NCBI RefSeq assembly: GCF_014641635.1
Contig: NZ_BMIC01000001.1
Coordinates: 434,001-498,000 of the forward strand
Length of the DNA: 64,000 nucleotides
Reading direction: 5' to 3'
Source: Aquaticitalea lipolytica
GTDB lineage: Bacteria > Bacteroidota > Bacteroidia > Flavobacteriales > Flavobacteriaceae
How positions within the stretch are numbered: the stretch's first letter is position 1; the number at the start of each line of letters is the position of its first letter. Position numbers and translations under genes: made by a program. The notes under the pieces are model-generated. The model saw only the letters and a program-made list of their open reading frames with translations. It searched no databases and was not told the DNA's origin. This document shows positions 49,094-58,120 of this stretch, in pieces.

Positions 49094-50800
49094 TCAGGAC
49101 AATAACAGTGAGAAATTTACCAATTGCCATATATGAAAACTAGACTGATTGTTTCCTTTTAAATATGAGTTCCACTCTTTATCAATCTCACCCATATTAA
49201 ACCATGACGCATAGTTACTAGATTTGATTTTATTTATATGCATCTCAACAAACTCTTTTAAGTCTTCAGACAGCCATTCACGTTGTGGCGTTTGCAATGG
49301 TCGTTTTGGCGCATAAGATATAGATTGCGGCACATATTTAGATATCACATCACGTAAAATGCGTTTATTTTGTTGGCCTTTTATTTTGAATTCTATTGGA
49401 AGTGAAAAACCAAATTCTACCAATCGGTAATCTAAAAATGGTTCTCTTAACTCTGTAGAATATGCCATAGAAACTCTATCGTTAAAACGTAATGCTCTCG
49501 GAATTTTAGTATAAAATAAATCTCTATACTGTAAATTCTGTACGTTATTATTAAATGGCTTTGGGTATTGATGTTTTACAATCTCATCACTACTTGTTAC
49601 ATTAATAATTTGAGGCTTGAATGGGCTTTCAGTAACTCCTTGAATAGTTGCTTGTAAATTTGATGAATAGTAATCATAACCTGCTAATTGCTCATCCATA
49701 CCTTGACCATCTAGCAATACTTTTATGCCTTTATTCTTGGCAGTTTTAAATAATTTGGAATACGCTAAAGTTGGGATTCCGCCAAAAGGTTCATCTTGAA
49801 AATCACTTATAAAGTTTGATAATTCTGGAACTTCTTTAGCTACTAATAATACTTCATTTAATGGATTGTTATAATGACTTATCATTTGTTTTACCCAAGG
49901 CAACTCATCATATCGTTCATCATTAGTATAAAAAGTAAATGCTTCAATTTTATTAGTGTTAACCTGTGATTGATTAACTAAAGCCAATAAAGCCGAACTA
50001 TCTAATCCTCCACTTATATTAAATCCGACAGGAACATCTGCTCTAAAACGTAATTTTACGCTATCAAAAAGCAAACTGCTATATATTTCTTTAGCTTCGC
50101 TGTAGTTGTTTATCTGTGGATGTTTTGCGATTTGATCAACAAAATCATACCATTCTGTAATGGTTAAATCTCCGTTTTTAAGTTCTAAAAAATGCCCTGC
50201 AGGAAGTTGATATATATCTTCCCAGAACGTTTCATTTGGTAAACCATAACTGCCATTTATAAAATAATGATTCCAAATATTTTGATTTGGCTTTTTATTT
50301 ACACCGCTTTTATGAATGGCTTTTATCTCACTTGAAAAAACAAATGTACTTGCATTGTGATGGTAATAAAACGGCTTAACACCAAAACGGTCTCTAACTG
50401 CAAATAAAGTTTTCTCTTTAGTATCCCAAATAGCAAACGAGAACATACCATTTAACATGTTTAAACACGATTTGCCGTATTTAATATATAATGCCAGGAG
50501 TACTTCTGTATCAGATTGAGTTTTAAAATCATACTCGTTTTTTAATGTTTCCTTTAATTCGAGATAATTATAAATTTCACCATTAAAAACGATATAATAC
50601 CGTTTTGAATAATCTGTAAAGGGTTGGTTTGCTTGTGAAGATAAATCTATAATTGACAATCGGTTATGACCAAGTGCTGCAAAATTTTTATCATAGTAAA
50701 TACCTGTGAAATCTGGACCTCTATGCACTTGTGATTGCAACATAGCTTGCAGTGGAAACTCATAATTTTCATGACCTACAAGTCCTGCAATGCCACACAT
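49094..50800 (-). CDS. asnB: Asparagine synthetase (glutamine-hydrolysing)-type amidotransferase
   Basis: This 568-residue protein starts MCGIAGLVGHENYE; Cys2 is the glutaminase nucleophile. RGPDFTG, FNGEIYNYLELK and KTQSDTEVLLALY are typical of the class II amidotransferase domain. The synthase domain carries the PP-loop ISGGLDSSALLAL (about 263-275) and KVLLDGQGMDEQLAGY. In surface-glycan clusters such enzymes may amidate a sugar carboxylate, for example a uronic acid or an amino-acid substituent, rather than make free asparagine. It sits 1 bp downstream of the CMP-sugar synthetase gene, which supports a glycan role here. Confidence 0.9.
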   Translation of the reverse strand: MCGIAGLVGHENYEFPLQAMLQSQVHRGPDFTGIYYDKNFAALGHNRLSIIDLSSQANQPFTDYSKRYYIVFNGEIYNYLELKETLKNEYDFKTQSDTEVLLALYIKYGKSCLNMLNGMFSFAIWDTKEKTLFAVRDRFGVKPFYYHHNASTFVFSSEIKAIHKSGVNKKPNQNIWNHYFINGSYGLPNETFWEDIYQLPAGHFLELKNGDLTITEWYDFVDQIAKHPQINNYSEAKEIYSSLLFDSVKLRFRADVPVGFNISGGLDSSALLALVNQSQVNTNKIEAFTFYTNDERYDELPWVKQMISHYNNPLNEVLLVAKEVPELSNFISDFQDEPFGGIPTLAYSKLFKTAKNKGIKVLLDGQGMDEQLAGYDYYSSNLQATIQGVTESPFKPQIINVTSSDEIVKHQYPKPFNNNVQNLQYRDLFYTKIPRALRFNDRVSMAYSTELREPFLDYRLVEFGFSLPIEFKIKGQQNKRILRDVISKYVPQSISYAPKRPLQTPQREWLSEDLKEFVEMHINKIKSSNYASWFNMGEIDKEWNSYLKGNNQSSFHIWQLVNFSLLLS

Positions 50801-50801
50801 A

Positions 50802-51500
50802 TTATTTCTGTTTAGATTTCAAATAAGCTTCAGCTTTATGCCAATCGTCCATAGTATCTATATTGATTTGACCTTCTTCAGGCGACTCAATATATGCTAT
50901 TTTATTTCCGTAGATTGAATTTTGTTCTAATAAAACGCTAGTTTTTGTAATATAAATTAATCCATCTCTGTGATAAACCGTTGGTAAATCTTGACGTCTA
51001 CTAATAATTTGCTTATCGTTGGTTGTTAAGTTTAAAAACCCTTCTTCATTAGCTTTAAAAGTCCAATGAGGATTATATTCGGCTGGTACTTTTTGAACAG
51101 AAATCAAAGCATCACAATCACTTTCAATAAATTTTTTTATAGAAGCATCAATAAAATCACCTGTTTTAAAAGGGCTGGTAACTTGCAATAAACAAACAGC
51201 ATCAAAATGAATGTTTTGAAATTTAAAAAACTGAAGTGCATGTTGAATAACTGGTAACGTTGGTGAAGCATCTTCAGCGAGATGCGAAGGCCTTTTAAAA
51301 GGAACATCTACTTTTAAGTTTTTAGCAATAGAAATAATCTCATCATCATCAGAACTTAAAATAACTCGAGATAATAATTTAGAATTGTTAGTAGCTTCTA
51401 AAGTATATTGCAATAAAGGTTTTCCATCTAACTCCTTAATGTTTTTTTTAGGAATCGATTTTGAACCTCCTCTTGCTGGTATAATGCCTAAAATGGTCAT
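50802..51500 (-). CDS. neuA: Acylneuraminate cytidylyltransferase (NeuA/PseF/LegF-like)
   Basis: This 232-residue protein starts ILGIIPARGGSKSIPKKN, the CTP-binding signature of CMP-nonulosonate synthetases. VILSSDDDEIISIAKNL, ASPTLPVIQHAL, CLLQVTSPFKTGDFID and YHRDGLIYITKT are also conserved. It activates a nine-carbon sugar as the CMP derivative for transfer. It stands last in the set NeuB - NeuC - NeuA, and its start overlaps the NeuC stop by one base. Whether the sugar is Neu5Ac, legionaminic acid or another nonulosonate cannot be read from this gene. Confidence 0.9.
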   Translation of the reverse strand: MTILGIIPARGGSKSIPKKNIKELDGKPLLQYTLEATNNSKLLSRVILSSDDDEIISIAKNLKVDVPFKRPSHLAEDASPTLPVIQHALQFFKFQNIHFDAVCLLQVTSPFKTGDFIDASIKKFIESDCDALISVQKVPAEYNPHWTFKANEEGFLNLTTNDKQIISRRQDLPTVYHRDGLIYITKTSVLLEQNSIYGNKIAYIESPEEGQINIDTMDDWHKAEAYLKSKQK

Positions 51501-52660
51501 TAATACATAATGGTTTTATGATACCTCAACTCTATAGTTGCTAAAATATCTGCTATTTTTTCACCTGAATCACCATTACCATAAATAGTGTCTTTTGCAA
51601 TTCTATTTTCTGTTTGTATTCTGTTTAGTATTCCATTTTTAATGGCATCTTTTTCATAAGACACATCTATAACATTTTCACCACGAGCTCTTCCGTGTTG
51701 TCGTGTACCAATATTCACTACAGGCACACCTAAAAAAGCACATTCCCTAATACCAACGCTAGAATTTCCTACTAAACATTTACTGTTACAAAGCAAACGC
51801 AAAAAATCTTCTGGAATCATATTTTTGAAAAAATGAATGTTTTCTGGCTGATATTCTTCTCGGTAAGACCGAATTCCGTTTGAAGTTCCATCAGCTCCTG
51901 AATCTACATTAGGCCAAAACCAAAATGCAGGAATTCCTAATTCGTGAACTACTTTTAAAGTATTATAAACGTTCTCGCGTGCTTGGTCATATTCAGTGGT
52001 TACAGGATGTTGCATTACAACAATATAACCGTCTTGCCAATTTATCTTTTTACCAACGCCCCCATATTTATCAATAGGGTTGAAATCTAATTTCGGATTA
52101 CGACTCACTTCATAAGCTATATCGATAGAAGGACATCCAGTATTAAATACAAAATCTTCGTCTTCTCCCATTTTTAAAACACGTGTTTTTGCTTCTTCTG
52201 AAGCAACAAGATGTATATCAGCTAATTTTGTATTTGCATGACGTACTTTCTCATCAATATTACCAGTTACTTCTCCTCCTTGAATATGCACTAATGGTAT
52301 ATTTTGATAAGACGCTGCAATAGATACTGCAATGGTTTCAAAACGATCAGCAATAGCCACAACAGCATCTGGTTTTAGATTATAAAAGGTATTTGAAAGC
52401 TCCATAACTCCTAATCCAGTGGTTTTAGCCATTGAGGTTTTGTTCTCGCCTTCTAACACAATAAACACCTTTTCATTAATCACAAAACCATCATCTTCAA
52501 TATAATTTACTGCATTACCATAGCGATCTAACAAAGCAGAACCAGCTACCACGAGTTGCAATTCTAGTTTTGGATGCGCTTGAATAGCTTTTAAAGCAGT
52601 TTTTACTCTACTGTAAGAAGGTCTTGCAGTTATAACCACACAAATTTTACGTTTATTCAT
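51500..52660 (-). CDS. neuC: UDP-N-acetylhexosamine 2-epimerase, hydrolysing (NeuC/LegG-like)
   Basis: This 386-residue protein has VVITARPSYSRVKTALKAIQ at the start, then VVAIADRFETIAVSIAASYQ and the signature HIQGGEVTGNIDEKVRHANT with KLADIHLVAS. FNTGCPSIDIAY, VMQHPVTTEY and CLVGNSSVGIRECAFLGVPV follow. It releases UDP and gives the free 2-epimer (ManNAc for NeuC, a 2,4-diacetamido sugar for LegG), the substrate for NeuB. The GGE motif and the neighbours support the hydrolysing type. It overlaps neuB by 8 bp. Confidence 0.9.
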   Translation of the reverse strand: MNKRKICVVITARPSYSRVKTALKAIQAHPKLELQLVVAGSALLDRYGNAVNYIEDDGFVINEKVFIVLEGENKTSMAKTTGLGVMELSNTFYNLKPDAVVAIADRFETIAVSIAASYQNIPLVHIQGGEVTGNIDEKVRHANTKLADIHLVASEEAKTRVLKMGEDEDFVFNTGCPSIDIAYEVSRNPKLDFNPIDKYGGVGKKINWQDGYIVVMQHPVTTEYDQARENVYNTLKVVHELGIPAFWFWPNVDSGADGTSNGIRSYREEYQPENIHFFKNMIPEDFLRLLCNSKCLVGNSSVGIRECAFLGVPVVNIGTRQHGRARGENVIDVSYEKDAIKNGILNRIQTENRIAKDTIYGNGDSGEKIADILATIELRYHKTIMY

Positions 52661-53654
52661 TTAAATCTTGTTGTGTTAAAAAATCCCATTGCTGCAGATC
52701 TCTATTAATTTTTTTACCAATAATAGAATTAAAATAAGTTGCAGCAATGCCTTTATCAGCTGGTTTTTTTGCTTCTAAATCTTCAAAAGTAAGCACATGT
52801 CCTTTTTTTAAATCTTTATTTATAGCTAACGATTTCTCAAAAATAGACTTTAAGTCTTTAAATGATGAATTATCGTTTTTATTAACTGGATGCTGTAATG
52901 CTTTTTCAATATTATTTACAGAAGTTACCAATGCACTTATATCGTCTATAGTTAACGATGATGTTACATCTGGTCCAAATTGCTGTTTATTAAATACTGC
53001 ATGAAACTCAAGTATTTCTGCTCCTAAAGCAACTGCAGCAACACAAGTCTCTAGTTTAGCAGAATGATCTGAAAAACCAACAGGAACATTATATCTTTTT
53101 TTTAATTCACAAATAACATTAAGTCCGTATTGTTCTGGTTGTGTTGGATATGAAGTTGTACATTGCAAAATAGAATACTCAACATCCTTTAATTTTAAAA
53201 AGTCTACAGCATTATCTAGTTCTTTATATGAACTCATGCCTGAAGATAAAATTACAGGTTTTTTGGTTTGTGCAATTTTTTCTAATAGTAAAAAATTAGT
53301 GACTTCGCCAGAACCTATTTTATATCTATCTACGCCAACTTCTTCCAACACATCAACAGCAGCATTACTAAAGGGAGAGCTCATAAACTCTAATCCTACT
53401 TCATTGCAATGTGCTTTTAATTCTTTCCACTGCTCTAAGGTAAATTCCATACGCTTCCAGTAGTCAAAACGTGTTTTATCTTGCTTTGAAAATTTAACTC
53501 TAAAAGGTTCATAAATGCTGCTTTCTGCTTCAGCAATATGCGTTTGAAACTTTATAGCATGCACACCTGTTTTAGACAATGCATCAATATATGCATGAGC
53601 AGTACCTAAACTACCATCATGTGCTTGAGCTATTTCAGCAATAATAAAAGGCAT
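52653..53654 (-). CDS. neuB: Nonulosonic acid synthase (NeuB family)
   Basis: This 333-residue protein starts FIIAEIAQAHDGSLGTAHAY with IDALSKTGVHAIKFQTH, the NeuB TIM barrel. FMSSPFSNAAVDVLEEVGVD, RYKIGSGEVTNFLLLEKIA, PVILSSGMSSYKELDNAV, LQCTTSYPTQPEQYGLNVI and VGFSDHSAKLETCVAAVALG follow, including barrel residues that bind PEP and metal. The last 60 residues (LKKGHVLTFEDLEAKKPADK, then GIAATYFNSIIGKKINRD) are the SAF/antifreeze-like domain. It condenses phosphoenolpyruvate with an N-acylated hexosamine. It heads the NeuB - NeuC - NeuA set; the GT2 genes upstream follow 2 bp away. Confidence 0.92.
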   Translation of the reverse strand: MPFIIAEIAQAHDGSLGTAHAYIDALSKTGVHAIKFQTHIAEAESSIYEPFRVKFSKQDKTRFDYWKRMEFTLEQWKELKAHCNEVGLEFMSSPFSNAAVDVLEEVGVDRYKIGSGEVTNFLLLEKIAQTKKPVILSSGMSSYKELDNAVDFLKLKDVEYSILQCTTSYPTQPEQYGLNVICELKKRYNVPVGFSDHSAKLETCVAAVALGAEILEFHAVFNKQQFGPDVTSSLTIDDISALVTSVNNIEKALQHPVNKNDNSSFKDLKSIFEKSLAINKDLKKGHVLTFEDLEAKKPADKGIAATYFNSIIGKKINRDLQQWDFLTQQDLNE

Positions 53655-53656
53655 AT

Positions 53657-54574
53657 CTAATGTTTTGTGTTATTTGGTTTCCAATAGAGCTTTACATCTG
53701 GCAATTTACTGAATTCTTTAAACTCTTTTAAAGATAATCTATTACTATTTGCTATTAATTTTGGTGTATTTAAAACCACATCTCCTAAAGCTTGAACAAT
53801 TGCCACTAATGTTTTAAACTGACCTTTAAACACTTTCAACTTCAACTGCATCCATAAAGAATAGGCGAATTTTTGAGGTATTAATTTTATAGGGTAAAAT
53901 AATAAGTACAAATACCAACCTGCTCTTAAAGAGCGTCTTTGACGTAATATATAATCGTGGTTGTTTTTACGCTCAATTAAATCTACACGATGGTGACATA
54001 AAATATCTGGAGCGTAAAGCACTTGCTTATTGTTCTTAAAAAGGTTGAAACTCGCAAAGTCTTCTTCACCATAAAAAATAAACCATTCTGGATAATCAGG
54101 CAACTGTTTCCAATCATTCATTCTCCAAACATGTGCTCCACCTGCAAAGTTCTTAACTCGCTCTAGTTGTTGATTATGTTCAGTGGTCTCTGGATTCGAA
54201 GTACTCCAAAAAATCCTGAAACTAATAACTGCGCATGCATTATTCTGGCTAAAAACAGCCTCAATAACCTCTAGAGGTTGTTGCGTAATAAAATGCAAAT
54301 CATCATCAATTGATATGGCATAAACAGCTTTTGTTTTTTCTAAAAGTCGGTTCCTACTATAAATTAAGCCTTTTGAAGTTTCGTTTTTAAATATCTGAAT
54401 TTCTGGATGATTGTTTTTTATATAATCATAAGTATTGTCACTTGAGCCATCATCCCAAATAATACATTCAACATCTGGACGATGTATTAAATGACTTATT
54501 TTACTTAATGTAAATTTTAAGTCTTCTATCCTATTTTTAGTAGTTATTAATATGCCGAATTTTGGTTGTGTCAT
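53657..54574 (-). CDS. Glycosyltransferase family 2
   Basis: This 305-residue protein has a GT-A domain: FGILITTKNRIEDLKFTLSK, then CIIWDDGSSDNTYDYI, SKGLIYSRNRLL and AISIDDDLHFI. FAGGAHVWRMNDWKQLPDYP and WFIFYGEEDFASFNLFKNNK provide the ED motif. HHRVDLIERKNNHDYILRQR and a partly hydrophobic stretch (AGWYLYLLFYPIKLIPQKF) suggest membrane association. Sugar unknown. It starts a run of five tightly packed GT2 genes (53.6-58.1 kb), overlapping the next upstream one by 4 bp. Confidence 0.9.
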   Translation of the reverse strand: MTQPKFGILITTKNRIEDLKFTLSKISHLIHRPDVECIIWDDGSSDNTYDYIKNNHPEIQIFKNETSKGLIYSRNRLLEKTKAVYAISIDDDLHFITQQPLEVIEAVFSQNNACAVISFRIFWSTSNPETTEHNQQLERVKNFAGGAHVWRMNDWKQLPDYPEWFIFYGEEDFASFNLFKNNKQVLYAPDILCHHRVDLIERKNNHDYILRQRRSLRAGWYLYLLFYPIKLIPQKFAYSLWMQLKLKVFKGQFKTLVAIVQALGDVVLNTPKLIANSNRLSLKEFKEFSKLPDVKLYWKPNNTKH

Positions 54575-55545
54575 TTCTCTTTTATTTTAAAAAATAACAA
54601 TCCCTTTTTGAATAGGATAACGCTATAAATTCCAATACTTATTTTAAACTTCTCAAAGGTAGATATTGATTTATGATCTATAATATTTTGAATACTTTGC
54701 TTGTGTGTTTTATTAATTGAAAATCGTTCTTTTATTGACGCTCCATGCATCAAAATTCTGTAAATAATTAGCAATAATTTTGAAACAATATAGTTGGACA
54801 CCTCATTTTTTGATGCTTCAGGAATAAGATTCAAGCTATTAAAAACCAAGTAATGATATCTGAAAATTGAATCTAATAAAGGTAATGTAGTTTGCGATGA
54901 AATTCTCTCATTATCAACTCTTATATAAAATAAAGATTCATCAATAAAACTAAACTTCATTGGTTCTAAAAGCATTCTGAAATGAAACTCTGTATCTTGT
55001 AATTTGTGAAGTGTTTCATCAAAAAGAGTTTTATTAATTAAAAATTCTTTTTTCCAAAGTGGTCCTAAAGTAGAGAAAAAAGTCTTGTTTAAAATGAAGT
55101 TAGCTAAAGCATTTTTAGATTCTAATACAACTGGCCTTTGCACATTGGTAATTTCAAACGACTCTTTAAATGTTTCGCCATAAGCTATACAGCAATCTAA
55201 ATCTGTATGTTGTAAGAGGTAGTTAATTTGCTTTTTTAATAGCTCTGGTTTCATTATGTCATCACTATCAAACCATTTTACAAAACTGCCTTTACTTTGC
55301 TTAAAACCATAATTTCTACAAGCGTTAGCGCCTTTATTTAAGTTTGGAGGCCTTTCATGATATTTAAACCTGCTATCCTTAGTAGTATAATTTTCTACAA
55401 CTTGTTTTGTATTATCAGAAGAACCATCATCAACAATAATACATTCCCATTGCTCATAAGTTTGCTTCATAACCGAATCTAAAGTTTCTTTCAGCAATTC
55501 GGCTCTGTTGTAGGTAGGAATGATTATAGAAATTGTTGGATTCAT
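54571..55545 (-). CDS. Glycosyltransferase family 2
   Basis: This 324-residue protein has the start ISIIIPTYNRAELLKETLDS, then CIIVDDGSSDNTKQVV, NKGANACRNYGFKQS and VKWFDSDDIMKPELL (DSDD, metal/UDP site). LGPLWKKEFLINKTLFDETL and QDTEFHFRMLLEP form the acceptor region. A Lys-rich C-terminus (KKGLLFFKIKEK) suggests contact with the membrane. Specific sugar unknown. It lies directly after the 55.5-56.4 kb GT2 gene with no gap. Confidence 0.9.
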   Translation of the reverse strand: MNPTISIIIPTYNRAELLKETLDSVMKQTYEQWECIIVDDGSSDNTKQVVENYTTKDSRFKYHERPPNLNKGANACRNYGFKQSKGSFVKWFDSDDIMKPELLKKQINYLLQHTDLDCCIAYGETFKESFEITNVQRPVVLESKNALANFILNKTFFSTLGPLWKKEFLINKTLFDETLHKLQDTEFHFRMLLEPMKFSFIDESLFYIRVDNERISSQTTLPLLDSIFRYHYLVFNSLNLIPEASKNEVSNYIVSKLLLIIYRILMHGASIKERFSINKTHKQSIQNIIDHKSISTFEKFKISIGIYSVILFKKGLLFFKIKEK

Positions 55546-56454
55546 TTATAAATAATGTCGACCTTTTGTCATGTTTATAGCTCTACTATTTAGTATTTCT
55601 GATTTATGCTTTTTTATGAGTTGAATTTCTTTACCTACACCTGAAAATAGTTTAAAATCAAGTTTTAATAGGGCTTTAATTCTTCTTTTTTGAAGCTCCC
55701 ATAATTTTGGTTTAAAACTATAATTGCTTTCTAAAATATTAGACCAACGAAGTTTATAATCTTTCTCTTTTGTTTTATAGTATTGTGATGAATATATTTC
55801 AACTTTTTTAGGTGTTCTATTTTCTCTGTCGTGATTAATTATTGCATCAGTTACAACACCTATTTTAAGGCCATGAAACAATATACGTTGGCAATAGTTA
55901 TCATCTTCTCCATAATGAAAAAAAATAGGATCAAAACCACCAACAATTTCTAATGTTTGTTTTGGTAGCAACCAAGCTGCTGCATTAACAAATGGCAACT
56001 CATAAACCGAATTTAACTTTTGTGCTTTAAAATTATCATTAAAATGTTCTAGTCCAGAATTAGTTATAGCATTTAAAAAACCAACATCTAAATTATCACC
56101 ATTCCCATTTAAATGCAACGGACTTATAATTCCTAATTGTGGATTTGATTTGTGAGCATCTAAAAGCTTTTCAATAGTTGTAGGATGTAAATAAGCATCT
56201 TGGTTTAGCAAAAAAACATAGTCAGCTCCTTTATTTAAAGCATAAGAAATTCCCAGATTATTTGCTTTACCAAATCCTAAATTTTCACTTTGAGATAAAA
56301 CCGTTATTTGTTGATAATTGTTATTTATAAAATCTAGCGTTTTGTCGGATGAATTATTATCTACAATAACTACAGAAAATTCAGCAGGAATACTCGACAA
56401 GGTTTTTGACAACCATTGCATTGCATTGTATGTAACAATAATAATATATACCAT
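55546..56454 (-). CDS. Glycosyltransferase family 2 (rhamnosyltransferase-like)
   Basis: This 302-residue protein starts VYIIIVTYNAMQWLSKTLSS, then SVVIVDNNSSDKTLDFI, LSQSENLGFGKANNLGI and VFLLNQDAYLHPTTIEKL (NQD in place of DxD). VNAAAWLLPKQTLEIVGGFD and FFHYGEDDNYCQRILFHGLK follow. The DNNS...NxGFGxANNxG...NQD pattern is that of rhamnosyltransferase-like GT2 enzymes, though donor identity is not certain. The start overlaps the preceding gene's stop by one base. Confidence 0.9.
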   Translation of the reverse strand: MVYIIIVTYNAMQWLSKTLSSIPAEFSVVIVDNNSSDKTLDFINNNYQQITVLSQSENLGFGKANNLGISYALNKGADYVFLLNQDAYLHPTTIEKLLDAHKSNPQLGIISPLHLNGNGDNLDVGFLNAITNSGLEHFNDNFKAQKLNSVYELPFVNAAAWLLPKQTLEIVGGFDPIFFHYGEDDNYCQRILFHGLKIGVVTDAIINHDRENRTPKKVEIYSSQYYKTKEKDYKLRWSNILESNYSFKPKLWELQKRRIKALLKLDFKLFSGVGKEIQLIKKHKSEILNSRAINMTKGRHYL

Positions 56455-57335
56455 TATTTAGCTTTAAACTTATCTACAACCCAATAATACACTTTGTAAA
56501 ACAAATTATACTTCCGCAATAACCTTTTTTGAACTTCTGGATGAAGAAGTTTGAGGTATTGACTATATAAAATTTTATTGTAAGCATGATAATCTGTTAT
56601 TGCGTTTTGGTTATTAACATTTGTTGCTTGGTTTGCATGCAACCTGAATGATGCCAGATTTTTATGTATCACAGCAATATCTTTATACTTTAGTATTCTA
56701 TACCAATATTCACAATCTAAAATTTGTTTTAAATTTTCATCAAACAATCCTATTTTATCAACTAAATCTTTTCTAAACATCACTATAGATGGCTCTCCAA
56801 CTTTATTTCTAGGTGGATTTAAAAACTCTGCTGACTTCAATAAAGATTTGTCTATAATGCTTATGTTATTTTCGACTTTTAAATCTAATGTTCGCTGTAG
56901 GTTACCACAAGTCTCAATCCAAGTTTCAACCTCTTTACTTGCATGAGCTTTATCAACAATAAAATCGCGTTTTGAGGTTACTAATCCTATATGAGGATTG
57001 GTTTCTAAAACCTCAACCATTTCTTCAACACATGTAGGTGAAAGCACATCGTCCTGAAACAAAAATTTTATGTATTTGCCATTAGCTTTAAGTAAACAAT
57101 TGTTCCAATTGGCTCCAATCCCATTTGGCTTGTGATTAAATATATGTATTGGAGTTTGAGTTTTTGAAGTATAGTTTTTTATAATGCTTAAAGTATCATC
57201 TTTAGATGCATCATCAGATACAATAATCTCTAAATTTTTATAGGTTTGAGCCAAAGCAGAACTTATGGCTTCAGCTATAAATTGCTGTCCGTTATACGTT
57301 GGAATACAAATTGAAACTAAAGGTGAGTTATGCAT
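56454..57335 (-). CDS. Glycosyltransferase family 2
   Basis: This 293-residue protein starts VSICIPTYNGQQFIAEAISS, then IIVSDDASKDDTLSII, PNGIGANWNNCLLKANGKYI and KFLFQDDVLSPTCVEEMVE (QDD instead of DxD). GEPSIVMFRKDLVDKIGLFD and LKQILDCEYWYRILKY form the acceptor side. Length and layout are normal for a single-domain GT2. Specific sugar unknown. It overlaps the upstream WcaE-like gene by 8 bp and the downstream gene by one base. Confidence 0.9.
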   Translation of the reverse strand: MHNSPLVSICIPTYNGQQFIAEAISSALAQTYKNLEIIVSDDASKDDTLSIIKNYTSKTQTPIHIFNHKPNGIGANWNNCLLKANGKYIKFLFQDDVLSPTCVEEMVEVLETNPHIGLVTSKRDFIVDKAHASKEVETWIETCGNLQRTLDLKVENNISIIDKSLLKSAEFLNPPRNKVGEPSIVMFRKDLVDKIGLFDENLKQILDCEYWYRILKYKDIAVIHKNLASFRLHANQATNVNNQNAITDYHAYNKILYSQYLKLLHPEVQKRLLRKYNLFYKVYYWVVDKFKAK

Positions 57336-58086
57336 TATTAGTATTTACTAGATTTAATCTTCGTCTAATTTCTCTTTTAAATATAGTTCTGTATTGATAG
57401 AATGACAATTTACCAATTCCTTTAATAAGAAGCGATCGGTTTTTATTCTTTTCGAATTCTAAATCTTTATTAAGAGAGCTATAACCTCCATCGGCATAAT
57501 TAGCAATTAAAATATCTATAAATTGTTTTGAAATTTTTGACGAAAAAAACCAACGTATATTATGATCCCAATCTGCATGTGATTTGTATTTTAAATTGAA
57601 TAAACCGATGGTTTCAAAAACACTTTTTTTAAAAAAAATGGCTTGATGGCATATGTTTTTTTTACTCAATTTATAATAAGAAAACTCACCATCATAAACA
57701 CCATTAAATCTTTGTGACATTACATTTCCGTAAAAAACATCTGCTGTATTAATAACATTAGCTTTAGAAACGTTTTCTAAAGTTGTTGATTTATACAACG
57801 TATCATCACTTCCTAAAAACAGTAAATACTCACCTGTAGCAACCTTTACTCCTTTATTCATGGCATCATAAATACCTTTATCTGGTTCTGAAATTAATTT
57901 AAGGTTTTCAATCTTACCAGAATATTGTTTTATAATATTTAAAGTACTGTCAGTAGATTTTCCATCAATAATTACAACTTCATAGTTTTTAAATGTTTGA
58001 CAATAAATACTATTTAAGCAGTTCTCTAAAAATGCTTCAGAGTTGAAGGTGGGAAGAATAATAGAAAACAAACTCTTATTTGACAT
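57328..58086 (-). CDS. Glycosyltransferase family 2 (WcaE/WcaA-like)
   Basis: This 252-residue protein starts FSIILPTFNSEAFLENCLNS, then VVIIDGKSTDSTLNII, ISEPDKGIYDAMNKGVKVAT and YLLFLGSDDTLYKSTTLENV. The DGxSTDxT...EPDxGIYDAMNKG...GSDD pattern is typical of a compact GT2 group found in colanic acid-type clusters. CHQAIFFKKSVFETIGLFN and YKSHADWDHNIRWF follow. Specific sugar unknown. A 34-bp gap separates it from the GT4 gene upstream. Confidence 0.9.
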   Translation of the reverse strand: MSNKSLFSIILPTFNSEAFLENCLNSIYCQTFKNYEVVIIDGKSTDSTLNIIKQYSGKIENLKLISEPDKGIYDAMNKGVKVATGEYLLFLGSDDTLYKSTTLENVSKANVINTADVFYGNVMSQRFNGVYDGEFSYYKLSKKNICHQAIFFKKSVFETIGLFNLKYKSHADWDHNIRWFFSSKISKQFIDILIANYADGGYSSLNKDLEFEKNKNRSLLIKGIGKLSFYQYRTIFKREIRRRLNLVNTNNA

Positions 58087-58120
58087 GGAGTTATTTAAAG
58101 TAATTAATTATAAAACAAAA

